Below are positions 11,351-24,280 of a stretch of DNA of 64,000 nt, piece by piece. The position numbers and the translations under genes were made by a program. Source of the stretch: Manduca sexta (taxonomy: Eukaryota; Arthropoda; Insecta; Lepidoptera; Sphingidae); assembly GCF_014839805.1 (NCBI RefSeq), contig NC_051135.1, forward strand, positions 9,551,291 to 9,615,290, written 5' to 3'. Positions within the stretch are counted from its first letter, which is position 1. Each line of letters opens with the position of its first letter. The notes under the pieces are model-generated. The model worked only from the letters and a program-made list of their open reading frames with translations. It did no database searches and was not told the origin of the DNA.

Positions 11351-13291
11351 AACGTGAGGATTCCATGCAAAGATCTTGTTTTATTTTTGTCATTTTTGAC
11401 TTAAACATCTTTCTGCTCTTATTCCGCTATATACCTATAACTATATAGCTAACTAGCTTACCTGTGTAATAGGCCGTCTCCTTACATCAGTCTGGGATTT
11501 AAAATTACCCCTAGCTAACTATTAAAAGAGTGGATAAGTAAAGCTGCACCAACAGCACGACATAATAAGTACAACCTTACATATTGAAACAAAGTCCCTC
11601 CGCAGTGTCTGTTTTTCTGTATACTAAGTATAAACTCAAAAACTACCGGATAAAATTTCATAAGGTTTCCATTAATTAATGGAGTGATTCAAGTCGAATA
11701 AAAGTCAATATCGGAATGCCATTGCTTATGTTGCAATTTACGTAAGAATTGCCCTGACTCGGCCCTGCCACGGCTCGCTCCCTGCACGCTTGTACATACC
11801 TCAACTGTTTTAATTCGTAATTTATAGCGACGCGTTTCATTTATTACGCTCCCCCATTGTTTTATAGCAGGTTCGGGAACAAACAACCAAACAATACAAT
11901 ACGATTTCATCGTAACTGACTGTAAAAGGGGTAGTTGAATTAATGTATAATTTAAGTATATGCAGGAAAAGGTTTGCTCGCATTCACAACATAAATTTTA
12001 ATCGTTTTATTATTGATTAGTAGGATTGACCAATCATATTAATGTAAAGTTTTGAATTAAAGATACCTTAAATACACCAATATCTGTCTATTTCTTAGTA
12101 ATGCCACAGATACACACCTTTGCAACAAGATACCCCGGGGCCGTCCCGTATGCGCCGAAAGCCACCTCGGGTTTTGGTTGGTATGCCGGTGTAGGGTATA
12201 TAGGTTAGGGACTCGGTCCAACGCTCGCTCGGATGATGCTATACTCCCGAGTGTCTACATTGGGCCGTAGACCGACATGACCGTTCCACTCACCACCCAT
12301 GTGATGGTATCGTTAAAGGATTTTTAGCCCGCGAGAAATAAAAGACACAAACCTTACATTTATAACTCCTCTTTCTGTGCCGGAGGTTAAAAATGGCGTA
12401 CGTAACATATTACCTTTCTTTAATCTTCTATTATTTGCACCTGTGAGTAACTCATAGACCACACTCATTCGGATACTTAAGCCAAGTTTGTTTGATAGTA
12501 GATAACAGAAATGACCGCATTATAAAATAAACAATAGCACGAATGATAACACTAGTTATTCACAAATTGTCTGAAACAAAAATTAAAATATGTTATGTTG
12601 TCATGTTTTTTTTATTCGTTTTATGTCCATTTTATCCTTACATTATATTATAATACAAAATTCACTGTCGCCGTGATGAACTCAAAAATGACCGGATTTC
12701 AAATAGAGTTTAGGACCCTGAGAAGGGCATATAGTACTTTTATGCCGGGGTAATTAATAAATACCTTCTTTTCTATATCCTCTGGAACACCCTTCTACCT
12801 CCTTATTATTATATTTTAGATTTTAATTAAATATGTTGTAATTGGTAAATGCTGTGTTCACCTATTAATAGCACACATATCAAATGCTGTACTTCATTGC
12901 TTTTTTTATATTGAATGATGTCATATGTAGTGCTGCTGGTGTACCTTATTACCAATAAATAAACACGCTTATGCATAATATAATATAACCTGCACACCCG
13001 TAACAGCCCTACGTGGTATTTCATTATATCATAATCGTACGATGTCACCTGATAACACTATCACAACTCGTACGCGGATATTCCTGTTTATTTTGGCAGT
13101 ATCATCGTACAAATATCTAGATGACGTATCGATATGTGCCTTAACATAAATCAATATAACACCGCCCATTTTGTTGCACAATAAATGTACATACTCATGC
13201 ATTTTATCACCGAAATGAACAACGCAACTAATGACTTAGCAAAAGCTTAAGTATATTCTATGATTAGAATTTGAAGCGATAATTAGGAGAT
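11351..13291. other. No gene; GC-rich repeat-like island at 12125-12335
   Basis: CCCCGGGGCCGTCCCGTATG, CCACCTCGGGTTTTGGTTGG and ACTCGGTCCAACGCTCGCTC form an island typical of retroelement 3' ends. The rest is AT-rich. Confidence 0.4.
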
Positions 13292-13613
13292 ATTATAATA
13301 ATATCAGCCCTGTATTATATACCGTCCCACTGCTGGGTACGGGCCTCCTCTATTACTGAGAGGGATAAGGTCTTAGTCCACCTCGCTGGTCAAGTGCAGA
13401 TTGATAGACTTCACACACCCTCAAAATTCCTATAGACATATTAGGTATGGTTTCCTCATGATGTTTTCCTTCACCGTCATTATTAAAGCAAGCTATAATT
13501 CATAGAGAATACACACATCATTTTAGAAAAGTCAGAGGTGTGTGCTCTTGGGTTTGAACTTACAGGCATTCATTTCGGCAGTCCGTTCCACAACCAACTA
13601 GGCTATCGCCGCT
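13292..13613 (-). mobile_element. SINE S1, near full length
   Basis: From the ATCAGCCCTGTATTATATAC tail end through the body to GGCTATCGCCGC (the tRNA-like head, antisense). Confidence 0.8.
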
Positions 13614-14209
13614 TGAGGAGGACAGGAAGAGTTACTGATATTTATTATTTTAAAAAGATTATGGATTAACTCGTGTCAATTAGTCCACTGCGCTGAGGGT
13701 TCCATTATAAGGTTAGGTATCTAAGTATACAAGTAGGACCAGGAAACAAGTTAAGGTTTAGTAAACACCTTTACCATTAAAAAAATAAAATTTTAGTCAT
13801 CCCCCTTTCAGCTTTATATGAATTTTACCTTGATAATTCTACGCGTTACTGACAAATAGGGCTTGATAGACAAAAAGACGGGCAGACAGACGCAAAAAAT
13901 TAACCCTATAAGAGTTTCTTTTAAGGTACAAACCACTCATGAAGATTGCCGATACACAGAACTCAGACTTCTAATTCACACTAAACCAATAGGGGATTAA
14001 TGTACGACTATTCGATTTAGCGCTGTCCGTCCTTGTGTCAGGATTTATCTTCCTGGTATGCGTACACTTCATCCTGTTTTGAACATCCTTGTCTATTAGA
14101 CAATATGCTCTATCATCAGTTTCCAATAAAAATTCGCAATCTTAATCCTCGCTCCGATACTGAAAATAAATTAAACAAAATTTATATATAACCTACATAG
14201 TATTATGCC
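13614..14209. other. No gene; old repeat words
   Basis: 14125-14165 (CGCAATCTTAATCCTCGCTC..CGATACTGA) recurs near 52725-52760 in the TMEM135 3' flank. Confidence 0.4.
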
Positions 14210-14455
14210 ATAGGGATAGGTAAAGACTATGGATCGCCACTTAGCACGATTGTGGCATACTTCTCGCGCTTCCCTCATCTTTATCAATCTTTTCATGCAT
14301 TGCCTTTACTAAGAATGTCAGATATCTGCATTTGAGATTCGGTGCGGTCGACCGCTACCGGTTCTTCCATCCACATTGTTATAATCGCCTCTTTGTCAGT
14401 CTCCTATCATTCATCCTCTCCAAATGCCTAAACCACCGTAGCATCATTTATAAGT
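14210..14455. repeat. LINE-like dispersed repeat, copy 1
   Basis: ACTATGGATCGCCACTTAGC, TGGCATACTTCTCGCGCTTC and AGAATGTCAGATATCTG recur at 62850-62995. Confidence 0.6.
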
Positions 14456-14552
14456 ATGTTAAAAAACCTTTCCTGATTAATCCATTTTCGCAATGGATCG
14501 AATAGCTATTGAGATTAAGTATTAAAAACGGTATGTATGTCTTTTTAATATC

Positions 14553-15070
14553 TCAAAAACTCACCCATTTTAACTGTATACGTATTTTTTTCAAGTATTT
14601 GCGACGTCCCCCACGGCTTTCAAAACACCTGACCATAACATTTATAGTAATAAAAGAACGTTGACCCGATAACAAACCATAAAACTCATTAATATACAAT
14701 CTAATCGAGCGTAGATTACGTGCCAAGGATAAAACAGATAAACACTTGACACCGGAAGAAACGGAATTCCATTCCCCTTCGGTTTTATTTTTAATTAGAT
14801 TTCGCCCGTGGATTATTTCAAGAGCTTCCTTGTGTAACCACGGTGTTTTTCTCTTTTTTTTCGAGACAAACAAGACGTTCGTCTGATGTTGAGCATCATG
14901 AAAAACCATAAAGAAGACTTCCTTACATAATATATTTAACAAAGTCTCCCGCCGCGTTTGACTGAACACGATAGACTCAAAAACAACCGATTTAGATGAA
15001 ATTTGGTAAGGAGATAGTTTAAGAACCCGGTGAGGACATCTAAGGCTAGTTTTTGTTCCACGCTGAACGG
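14553..15070 (-). repeat. LINE remnant with chance open frame
   Basis: It contains CGATTTAGATGAAATTTGGT then AAGGAGATAGTTTAAGAACC and, with 11580-11690, AAAGTC(T/C)C(C/T)CCGC-type words. A 138-codon minus frame is open (14553-14969), but no conserved domain was seen. Confidence 0.4.
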
Positions 15071-15338
15071 ATTGTAATGAAAAATAAGATAGTCTATGTC
15101 TTGCATTATTATAATTATGGGTTACTTTTATCCTGGTAAATTTGCGCCCGTGGGAAATATTTGAATTTGTTTTTTCAAATAGCGCTGGCGTCGACGAGTT
15201 GATACTATAGGTCGCTATAATGATTTAAGGACTATTGTTACGGGAAAGTGGATTTCTCAGATTATATTGTTTAACGTCTTACTTGCGTCCGAAGCCACGA
15301 GAAACACCTTATCTAATAAATATAAATAATGCATACTA

Positions 15339-15600
15339 ACCCCCTTATTCATAAACGTTTTTTATCTAAGGACGGAGCAAAGCTGTGATAACAAGCCTGT
15401 TTCTCAGTGCCCACAGCACTGAGAAATAGACATAGGGCCATTGTGATTGGTTATTATTGTTGTATTTCAATATTAGCCAATCCCAACGGCCCTACGTCTA
15501 CGCACCGGCGAAAACTGCCATGCCATCAGCACTGAGAAACAGACTTGTTATCACAGCCTTACTCGATAATTCGATAAAAAACGTCTATGAATAAGGGGGT
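15339..15600. mobile_element. TIR MITE, 262 bp, Tc1/mariner-type ends
   Basis: The ends ACCCCCTTATTCATAAACG and CGTCTATGAATAAGGGGGT are near-perfect inverted repeats flanked by TA on both sides (15337-15338, 15601-15602). The similarity of the arms extends inward about 75 bp, including GCTGTGATAACAAG / CTTGTTATCACAGC. There is no coding capacity; it would be moved by a transposase from elsewhere. Confidence 0.85.
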
Positions 15601-16069
15601 TAATATTTACAAGTAAATGAATTCGAAAACCGATTTATTTTTAAACAAAACATTTATATAACAAAGTCTGTTTTTTTATCAAGCTCTAATGACAGGTCTC
15701 GTCCCAATTTATAGGTTACAAGATGAAACTCAGCAAATAGGTATACAATAGCTACATTACCTACCCTCAAGATACATGCGTAATTTCCAAACCACATTAG
15801 GACACAAAATAGCTCAAATAGAATCTCCCGCCGGCAGCTGCGATTCGGAAGTCTTCAAATCAATTTGGCTACTGCACGACCCGTCGTATATTCCGTCCAT
15901 GTTTGCTCTCCGTGGCTCGCTTTGATTTCCAGTAAGACCTGCATGATAAAATTGTGTGCAAATGTGACGTCATGCGGAGTGTGACGTCATGCGGTTAGAT
16001 AAAGTCGGTGTGGTTATTGGAACGTGGATTTTGGTTTGATATCTCTTTTATTGCAAGTGAGCAAGTTCA

Positions 16070-16288
16070 GGGCTGGCTCGGTGTGGCGGTTATATTGCGT
16101 GTTCAGTTCACCGAGGTCCTGAGTTCGATCCTGGGTCGGCGAAAGCGCGGCGTCTGGAATTCATGCTTAATATGACAATAGGCTCGCATCTTACCGCATC
16201 ATTGCTTGCAACACACTTGGTGAAAAGTGGGTCGCTTGATCGCTTCAGCCTACCCTTTTGGATACAAGCGTGACGTATATTTCGTTTT
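16070..16288 (+). mobile_element. SINE S2
   Basis: GCTGGCTCGGTGTGGCGGTT, B box-like GAGTTCGATCCTGGG, a short deletion, then GACAATAGGCTCG and CACTTGGTGAAAAGTGGGT. Confidence 0.7.
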
Positions 16289-16702
16289 GAGCATCGGTGA
16301 TCTAATATAAATAAATGTCCATTTATACACGTTATTAATCCTTAAATATATACTAAAATTGGACTACGATCAAGAATAACAGAAATTTCACCATTTAAGT
16401 GAAACTTACACCCACGTCTTTTTCTCCAAAGGGTTTGGCCGCTACTCACATTTTACTGACCTCATACTACCCAAGATGTAAGACGAGAAACTACAAAATC
16501 AACGGCAATGTGGTCCCGGGACATTTCCTCGATCACCAACAAGTTAACCGCAAAGATTTGGCATACTTAGTTAGTATTAAGAAAAAAAACCTTTTGATAT
16601 TTTCTAAGCAGATGAATATGTTCATTACAAAATTCATTGAAATCAATTAAAACTCACATACAAACCATTATGAATTAAGATATTCACAGACAATTCTGTA
16701 AT

Positions 16703-16849
16703 CTACAAGTAAACAATAAAAGACCTCAGTGGGTCCAAAATTCGAGCAAAATCAGTGGAAGCATGCCAACGCGACACATGCTCGAAAAACCTCGCAATTT
16801 CCCCAATTTTCGCGCGCGGCGAAGGAGCACCATTTCTGCCGTTTGACAT
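16703..16849 (-). other. CpG-rich short ORF (48 codons), possible promoter or first exon
   Basis: The minus-strand ATG opens MSNGRNGAPSPRAKIGEIAR, in a GC-rich patch (CGCGCGCGGCG) beside CCGTTTGACATTTTATA. A further GC-rich exon-like patch with a good acceptor (TTTTATCATGCAG) lies at about 15830-15948 on the same strand. No protein family was recognised. Confidence 0.25.
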
Positions 16850-17199
16850 TTTATAGTTTTATTTAAGTATCGACTGGAACTTGTAACTCGTTTTCGAGAA
16901 TTTTAGTAAGTTATTGAATCAATTTTGGGATTTGGCATCGCACACCTCGGAGGTGGCGTGTGGACGCTCTAATTTTCAGCGGTTAGTGCCAGTTGCCAAT
17001 TTTAGGTTTTACGATGCTGATGTTCTATGTTTTACAAATTGAATGTATATGGTGTATATTTTTCTTTGAATTTAATGGTAAAGGTATTTGTTTGAAATTA
17101 TAGTAGAAACCGATAATAGCTATGCATCGCTTATAACTACTAAACGTATCAATGCAGATCTATATATTGGCTGAAATTTGGCTGAAAATTTGTTTGGAG

Positions 17200-17415
17200 G
17201 TAGAAAAAACCAGGAAGCGGAGATAGGATACTTTTTATCCTGTTCCCACAGGAACGGGACGTGACATAAAATGTAGTATAACAAAACGAAATTTGGTATG
17301 GAGATAGCTTAAGACCCTGGGAAGGTTGTAGCCTACTATCCCAGGAAAATATATAGCCGGATTTTATCCCGGAAAACTCCTTCACGCGGGCGAAGCCGCG
17401 AGCAAAAGCTAGTAA
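17200..17415 (-). repeat. LINE 3' remnant
   Basis: GAAATTTGGTATGGAGATAG then CTTAAGACCCTGGG and CGGGCGAAGCCGCGAGCAAA then AGCTAGTA are standard degraded LINE 3' words. The 113-codon minus frame spanning them (17149-17490) is not a gene. Confidence 0.5.
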
Positions 17416-17817
17416 ATGTATAAAAATAGAATATTGTTTATAACGTATATCGAAAAAAGCGACCAGAATCGGTAGACCCTTCAATATCACAACCGGTTTT
17501 TATCGCATTATATTGCATTCTGCAACACAATACTCAAAACAATCCAACCCTGCCCAATAACCAAACCTCGGTCCAACTAAATCCCTAATCCAATTCCTAT
17601 TTACCATTCCAACCGCCCATATTTCAACGAAATATTTCATGAGCGGCCAGCGGTGTCATAATGTTTGCACAATTGAGAACGCGGCCGGAAATCTTCGACT
17701 GTTTTCGGGTATTGTTTAGCATCTATTTGTTATTGTATCCAGAGACTGCCTCGGCTTCATTGTATTGTGGGCACAATACGATCAACGGGCTGAAGTATTG
17801 GGATGAAATCCCGGATT

Positions 17818-17985
17818 GGGAAAAGTGTTATTGGGTTTTTCTGCTTATCAGTCCGGAGTCTGGATTATTTGTTTTATGATAGGATCGTCCCTACCATATC
17901 ATGGGACGGAACACACAAGGCGAAAAGGCGGTGTCCAGGTTACACCTCTGCCCTCCCCTTTGGAGATGAAGTCGTGATGTGTGTT
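17818..17985 (+). mobile_element. SINE S2, 5'-truncated
   Basis: GTGTTATTGGGTTTTTCTGC, CATATCATGGGACGGAACAC and CACCTCTGCCCTCCCCTTTG; the tRNA-like head is absent. Confidence 0.7.
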
Positions 17986-17989
17986 TTGT

Positions 17990-19221
17990 TTTTGTACTGT
18001 AACAGCTAAGACTCTATATTGTATTATAGTAAGTTTTGAAAGAAAAAATATTTTGTACACACTATCTACACGCACTTGTTTCTAATAAAATAAAATTCAA
18101 AAGATATATTTATTAAATAGAATAAATATAGACAAATACATTACGTTATTATCAAACCTTTATAAATTAAATACCGTGATAAAAAAAAAATAAGCTCCGT
18201 AAAAACAGAAGATACTAGAGGCCTATAAAAATACATAAGCCAAGAAAAAGTTTACATGAAACCATATAACAGCATATTTTCCGCGAAATATCGGTTTACA
18301 GGTCTAAAAACATTTGAAATCTTAGATAATATTTTTTTCAGTTAGCTAAACAAAAAATAAAATTAATCCATCAATTTCCTTGAATTCAGACTCCTTACGT
18401 AGTTATAAATATCCTGAACAGTAAAACAAATAAAATAAATAGTACTTTATACCTTAAACTGATTTTGAAAAGAGCAATATCAGAGTTCCTTGCCGTTTTT
18501 CTCTGGTGGGAACTGCTTTTCGAACTGGTGGTTGGGTTTATATGGACGAAATCTAAATAGTGTGTAATTTACAGGTTCAAATAAAAATTATTTCATTTCA
18601 ACAAAGCATTGCCCCTCCATATTTGTCCCCCTATTATGTCTCGTAATGGCCATTAGCGAGTAATTGTCCTTCTAAGTTTAACCAACGCCCTTTCCGCTTT
18701 CTATGTCCTTCAAAACTCACCATAGTCGTGTACAGCCACATTAAATACCAAGTTTTGTTTATATTTAAAAGAGAATTAGATTCCCATTTATTACAAGATG
18801 TATGGTGAAAGTATGTGCAATTTATGAACTTGAAATACTGAAATCTCTAATGATCTCATATAGTCTTTTGATCTTTAGCAATAGAATCCGTTGGTATCAA
18901 AATGTTCCATTCTCTTGCTGATGGTAAATTTTTCCAAAATCTATGAAGACAAAAATGTCTACATAAATATGGACAGTCTCTTAAAAAGATATCTTGTAGC
19001 TACAGTGATTAAGGTAGCTGCCCTTACTGTTCCATCTCAAATATCCACGCTGTATACGATAGCTATATTAACTACATATATTTCTGTTTTATGATACGCC
19101 AAAGTAGATTTTGTTTAATATAGTGGAAAACAATAATGGCTGTGATATTGTGTGAACCGGGCTATAAGCAGTTATATCGAGTGAACAATTTGTGCACTCG
19201 ATTGTTAAATGTTAACTTGTT
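17990..19221. other. No gene beyond the repeat at 18440-18605
   Basis: AT-rich; a 67-codon frame at 18891-19094 has no recognisable domain. Confidence 0.5.
18440..18605 (-). repeat. Dispersed retroelement repeat, antisense copy
   Basis: CCTTAAACTGATTTTGAAAA, TTGCCGTTTTTCTCTGGTGG and GAACTGCTTTTCGAACTGG are the reverse complement of 60915-61015. Confidence 0.6.
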
Positions 19222-19435
19222 AGGGCACTGCCTTGGTGGCGTTGTTATATTGCGTGGTGTGACGTAGCACCGAGGTCCTTGATTCGAATCCCGGGTATCA
19301 AAGTGATATTGGGTTTTACTTCTCAGTATTTTTTTCGGAGTCAGGTATGTATGTCCGATATGACGATAGATTCACCTGCTATTACGTTATGGGATGGAAT
19401 ACACAGACCAAAATGGGGAGCCCTTATGTGTTGTT
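19222..19435 (+). mobile_element. SINE S2
   Basis: CCTTGGTGGCGTTGTTATAT, B box GATTCGAATCCCGGG, GATATTGGGTTTTACTTCTC and TTATGGGATGGAATACACAG. Confidence 0.75.
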
Positions 19436-19519
19436 AGAGCATTGTTTATTATAGCGAAATAGGCATTGCGCGGTATTCAGTGTGTTGCTATGTAACCCTG
19501 TCTTAATTTACATTCATCA

Positions 19520-19720
19520 TCATCAGCCCGCTGCCGTCCACTGTTGGATATAGGCCCTCCCAAGGAACAGAGCCCGGTCTGCTGCTTTACATCCAGTCGC
19601 AACCGGCTCTCTTGTGCGAATCGTCCCGCCATCTGGCCAGAGGGCGTCCCATGCTACATTTGCCAAGATACGGTCTCCACTCCAGAACATGCTTACTTTA
19701 ACGGTTTCTGCGACATATTA
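19520..19720 (-). pseudogene. Degenerate RTE-like LINE fragment
   Basis: CCCGCTGCCGTCCACTGTTG and GGATATAGGCC match the antisense of the same RTE C-terminal block (compare 9760-9790), but the frame is broken. Confidence 0.55.
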
Positions 19721-20979
19721 AATTGCATTCATTGATTTTATTCAATCAGGAGGCGCGAGTTCAAGAATTCGTACAAATCATTCTGCCACGTTTGCGTTAG
19801 ATCATATAGATTCGGCGCAGTTCTTTTCCAAGCAAGTTTTAAAAAGGCTCCCTTTTTAGGTTAGCCGTTTGTCTGACGTCAAAGCATTTGAAGGCTCAAG
19901 TCCTTGCAAATCGTTTTACAAAAACCCAAACATGCTGTCCCACCTGGTAATAAAACTTAAGATTACCAAATCTCAACCCATGTACGCTGTTCTAGATCAA
20001 AGCAACGTCGATCTACTGTTTTATTTTTATACATAGTCTGTGAATAAGCAATTAGTTTTATGTATGAATACTTAAATACTTTTTACGTTAGTAAAGTAAA
20101 ATTAGATTGAATAAATTTAGCAGAAATCTTATAATTGAAGCATAAATAATATTATGTTAAAGCGTGTTACAAAGTTGACAGACCTTTAGAAGACAAATAT
20201 CCCTCGGTTTAAAACGTATCAACTCCAGGCTTATTAGAAAAAATACTTTGCTATTTCTTTCGTAAATTTTACAATCTTTTTCGTATTAATGCTACTTGTT
20301 TTACATTAATTCATTTAAATTAATTTGTTTTTATCATAAATAGTGACAGCTCAATTGGGAATGAAACAGATCGCAGGTGCAAAACCAAATGCAAATACTT
20401 CTATTTTTCGAAATTCCGAGGGTCTTTGTCAATTATCCATTGTTTTAACAGAGCAGGAAAAATTGCGAGAAAAGGATTAAAAAACCGGACAAGTCTGAGT
20501 TTTACTCGCACAACGGGGGTTCCTTAACATGTACTTGTAGTTAAGGTATCTAAGTATATAGGTAAGTTCAAACTTGACAAACTCTGCCGTTCAATCCAAC
20601 AAAACACAATTATTACACCAACCGCAAATAATAAGTTTGTAATAGTAAATTAGCCTTTTATTAAAGAACATATTATTAACGGTTTCTAGATTTTCTTTAC
20701 ATGTGCTGTAAGACATTGCTTCTTGCCACATTTCATGATTTTAGGCCAACAGAAAGTACAGTAAACTTCTATTCGCTTTCAAATCGTAAAATATGCGGAA
20801 ATATGCGGCGTAAACAGTCATATCTCTTGATCGCGTTGATTAAAACTTTTATTTTTTTGCAGCGGGAAGAGACTTCATATAATTCCCGATTTCATATAAA
20901 TTTCAACTTGACGGCACTACGCGTTTCTGGGAAAAATGGTCTTAATAATTAAATAATAATAAATAACTTTTATTGCTAT
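19721..20979. other. AT-rich, no gene seen
   Basis: No repeat family recognised; only short chance frames (20701-20952). Confidence 0.5.
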
Positions 20980-21125
20980 AGTCTTTATTTATTTATTTAT
21001 TGCACTTAATATACAAATTTATACAGGCGGACTTAATGCCAAAGGCATTCTCTACCAGTCAACCTTAGGGTGGTGCAGAGATAATCAACGTAGGTGCATC
21101 ACAGTAATGTGACATTGAGAAAGAA
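20980..21125. repeat. Dispersed LINE-like repeat
   Basis: TTTATTTATTGCACTTAATA, AGGCGGACTTAATGCCAAAG and GGCATTCTCTACCAGTCAAC; a diverged relative lies at 24990-25115. Confidence 0.55.
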
Positions 21126-22489
21126 GGTAAGTATATATAAAATACCTATAATAACCATAAATACAATATAAGTAACATTGTAAGTCTTATTGTTACAAAA
21201 TTTAATATAAACACAGCAAATCCTTGGTAAGTAGCAAAAAAAAGTGCCGAAAGAAATTGGCTCAGTTTGACTGCTATCTTAGGTTTTAAACCCACCTAGT
21301 GTTCATTTTCAATCACATCTGGTACCTTTAGTGTTGGGGAAGGTACTTAGAAGTTAGGTATAACTGTTCTAATATAAATAAATGTTACAATAAAGTGAAA
21401 TTGCAGATATAAATTGTCTATATTAAATAGTACGAAGTGTTAACTTACAAAAATATACATGACGTTAAAACGCTCCTGTTGTGTCGCGTGATTTCCTCAC
21501 TCGAAGCCAATTCTACCACTACTCAGATTTTCACATATAATGTAAGACGTACAATTCTGCTAATTTTTGTTACCCATTTGATGAGCAGATGACTCGATGA
21601 CCATAAGGTGATCAGATGGCTTGCTCATCATCTTTATCAAATTCTCTATACTCTCTTACCAAAAGCTACCAGCATCTCTATCCTGTCTGACCATTCGCAG
21701 CGCTATTAGCAGTTGTGAGAAATCACGGATATCTTTCACAGGTACAAACAAGGATTTATGTGACCACTCCCGCCTCGCTCTTACGTGCCGTCTGATATTT
21801 CACAGTGAATTCTCAAACCGTAAAATACTAGAATTTATAAAGGCTTAACATGAGTCATGATGCTCTTATATTAATTACTTAGTAAATCAAAACTTGTTGG
21901 AATAAACGAGGTAAGCTTGGCCAGTAAAACGTTGCGATTTCAGTATATTATCTGTGCTATATTTATGCTGTGTTTCTGGCCTTTGTTGAAATAGACTTGA
22001 AGCAACTTATTTTGAAAGGTAGAAATATTAGTGTAATTATTCAAATCATTACTATGAATATAAAGTTTTTTGGAGGATGTGAAATATGCTGTGTTTAAAA
22101 TTTCAATAAGTATTATATAAAAAAATCACTACGTATACTTTAATTTTGTGTACTTATTCTTACCTTGTGTATTGCAATAAAAAGGGACCTAAAAATAATC
22201 TATCATTTAACGATTCAAAATATTACGTCATAAATAAAATATCAAAAGAGAAAGTAAAAAGTCCACCGATAGACAGACAATACTGTCGAATAAACCGAAT
22301 AATGAGTGGGACGATACCGAACGTTTTAATGACTCGCGATTATGGGCATTCATCAACTGACATTGCTTTTTATTCCGGCCTATGCTAACGTGGACGTTCT
22401 GAATTTAAATTCGATTATTTTTTTAAATAATAGACAATCTAAATTTAAATTATTGTTTACTGACGCGTTCTATTTTTAAACTTCGACAA
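21126..22489. other. AT-rich, no gene seen
   Basis: Short frames at 21621-21848 and 22146-22388 lack any conserved feature. Confidence 0.5.
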
Positions 22490-22858
22490 CGGTTTTTTAT
22501 AAAGCAGAAACAGGGTTTCCCGGAGTAGGCAGCAGCATGGTGGCCTTCGGTGAACGGCGGTTTCTGAGCACTCCACAATTGTAGGGGGCCGCACTAGGCA
22601 GCACCATACAGGGGCGATTGTGGAGAACGACTAGGCAGTTCTTGCCGCAGGAACCCGCAGTGGTCCCTAAAGCGTTAAGGAAGATCGCCGCGGAGTGTTG
22701 GTTGGTTTTGCCGTCCACAGGGATGTATATAATGCTAGGAACTTAGCCCGGCGGTCGCTTGATGACCCCAACATAATCAACATAACCGTTCAGTTACCCT
22801 TTTAGGCCGGGCGGTAGTGGTAAGGCCTGAACTTTCTCCACGAAAACAAAAAAAAAAG
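22490..22858 (+). repeat. GC-rich retroelement 3' end with A tail
   Basis: A GC-rich island in AT-rich DNA. TAGGCAGCAGCATGGTGGCC.. resembles 3' UTRs of non-LTR elements, and it ends in a run of A near 22850. The short minus-strand open frame (22497-22718) lies inside it and is not credible as a host gene. Confidence 0.45.
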
Positions 22859-23696
22859 ATGTGTGGGTACCAAAGGTACACATCTTTAAAATAAATTCGA
22901 AGTTACTACACAGCAGAGCCATGTGCGCATGTAACGCGCAATCTCAGGCGGATTAGCATGATAACCCATCGTGTGACGCCTGCCTAAGTTACATAAATTA
23001 ACTGTAATAAATTACAGTGCACGACGTTCATTGACTCGAAACAATAAAATAGAACAATATGAATAAAATTTGAATTAATTCGCGTGACTTTGGATGATCT
23101 CTACGAAATATTTTATAAGTAAAACGAAAAATAAAATACAGTGGTAAAATATTATTAGGACGTTTAATCGTCGTTGGAAATTCACGTCTCATTTTTTAAA
23201 TGTTAATTCCAAATTCGAATATTTTTTTTTATACTAAATGTATCATAATTATATGTTTACCGAAATAATACTATACAGAAATACAAAAGAATACTCGTTT
23301 GTTATTTCAGAGGTAATTCATTACATGGAAGTGAACAGATATGTAACTGATTCATCAAATATATTAATGTCTTTATTGATTGAGTTTTACGACGTCTGCC
23401 TAGGAACCAGTGGTTGTCAACCTTTATGAAAACTATTTCTTGTACTTACCTATTTTGTTAACTTTTTTTGCCTTGACTGTGACTAAATTATTTCAAACCC
23501 TCATTCTACGTCATTGTGAATTTAAATATTTTTTTTTTGAGATTGTTATAGAATTTCAGTTACTATAACCGATCGTTCACATCAGTAACCTTTAGGGAAA
23601 TATTTGGGCAAACTCCGTAGTATCAAAGTCATTAATACCAGCCATAGAGCGATTAGTAGATTTTATTTCTTCAGTGCGCAGGGTCCATATATTATA
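22859..23696. other. AT-rich, no gene seen
   Basis: Nothing recognised apart from poly-T runs near 23220 and 23530. Confidence 0.5.
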
Positions 23697-23766
23697 TTTC
23701 TACCGGCTTCCCTTTATGTAGAATATAATTATCATTAGAAAGATTTGCAGACCACATTAATACATA

Positions 23767-24022
23767 ATATCATATATAATATAATATCAGCCCTGTATTA
23801 TATACTGTCCCACTGTTGGGCACGAGCCTCCTCTACCACTGAGAGGGATTAGGCCTTAGTCCACCACGCTGGCCTAGTGCGGGTTGGTAGACTTCACACA
23901 CCCTCGAAAATTCCTAATAGAGAATTTCTCAGGTATGCAGGTTACCTCACGATGTTTTCCTTCACCGTTAAAGCAAGCGATAATTCACAAAGAATACATA
24001 TATCATTTTTTAGAAAAGTCAG
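23767..24022 (-). mobile_element. SINE S1, 5'-truncated, with 12-bp target duplication
   Basis: The S1 body and tail lie on the minus strand and the tRNA-like head is missing. CATTAATACATA flanks it at 23755-23766 and 24023-24034. The host sequence is an older repeat whose uninterrupted relative lies at 52260-52385. Confidence 0.82.
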
Positions 24023-24280
24023 CATTAATACATATTAGTACCTATATGTTATGTCGGATTCCCTGTCGGAAAATTTCACCTTTATCCACTGCATCTATTA
24101 CAAATTTCGTAATCATCATATTAGCATAAAACATTTTAGTGAGGGTAGTTGTAACACTGTCTGCTAAAAACACTGAGCGTTTGATAGACCGAGTTAGTTG
24201 GTTGTTGACAGACGTACCGGTCGGTTGGTTGGTTAAATATTTGTGAAAGTATTTCTGTAGTCAGTGATATTTCCTTTTAT

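Noticed and set aside
14553..14969. 138-codon minus-strand open frame
   Set aside because: Overlaps a LINE remnant, shows no conserved motif and has no splice or promoter context.
17149..17490. 113-codon minus-strand open frame
   Set aside because: Contains the standard degraded LINE 3' words; not a gene.
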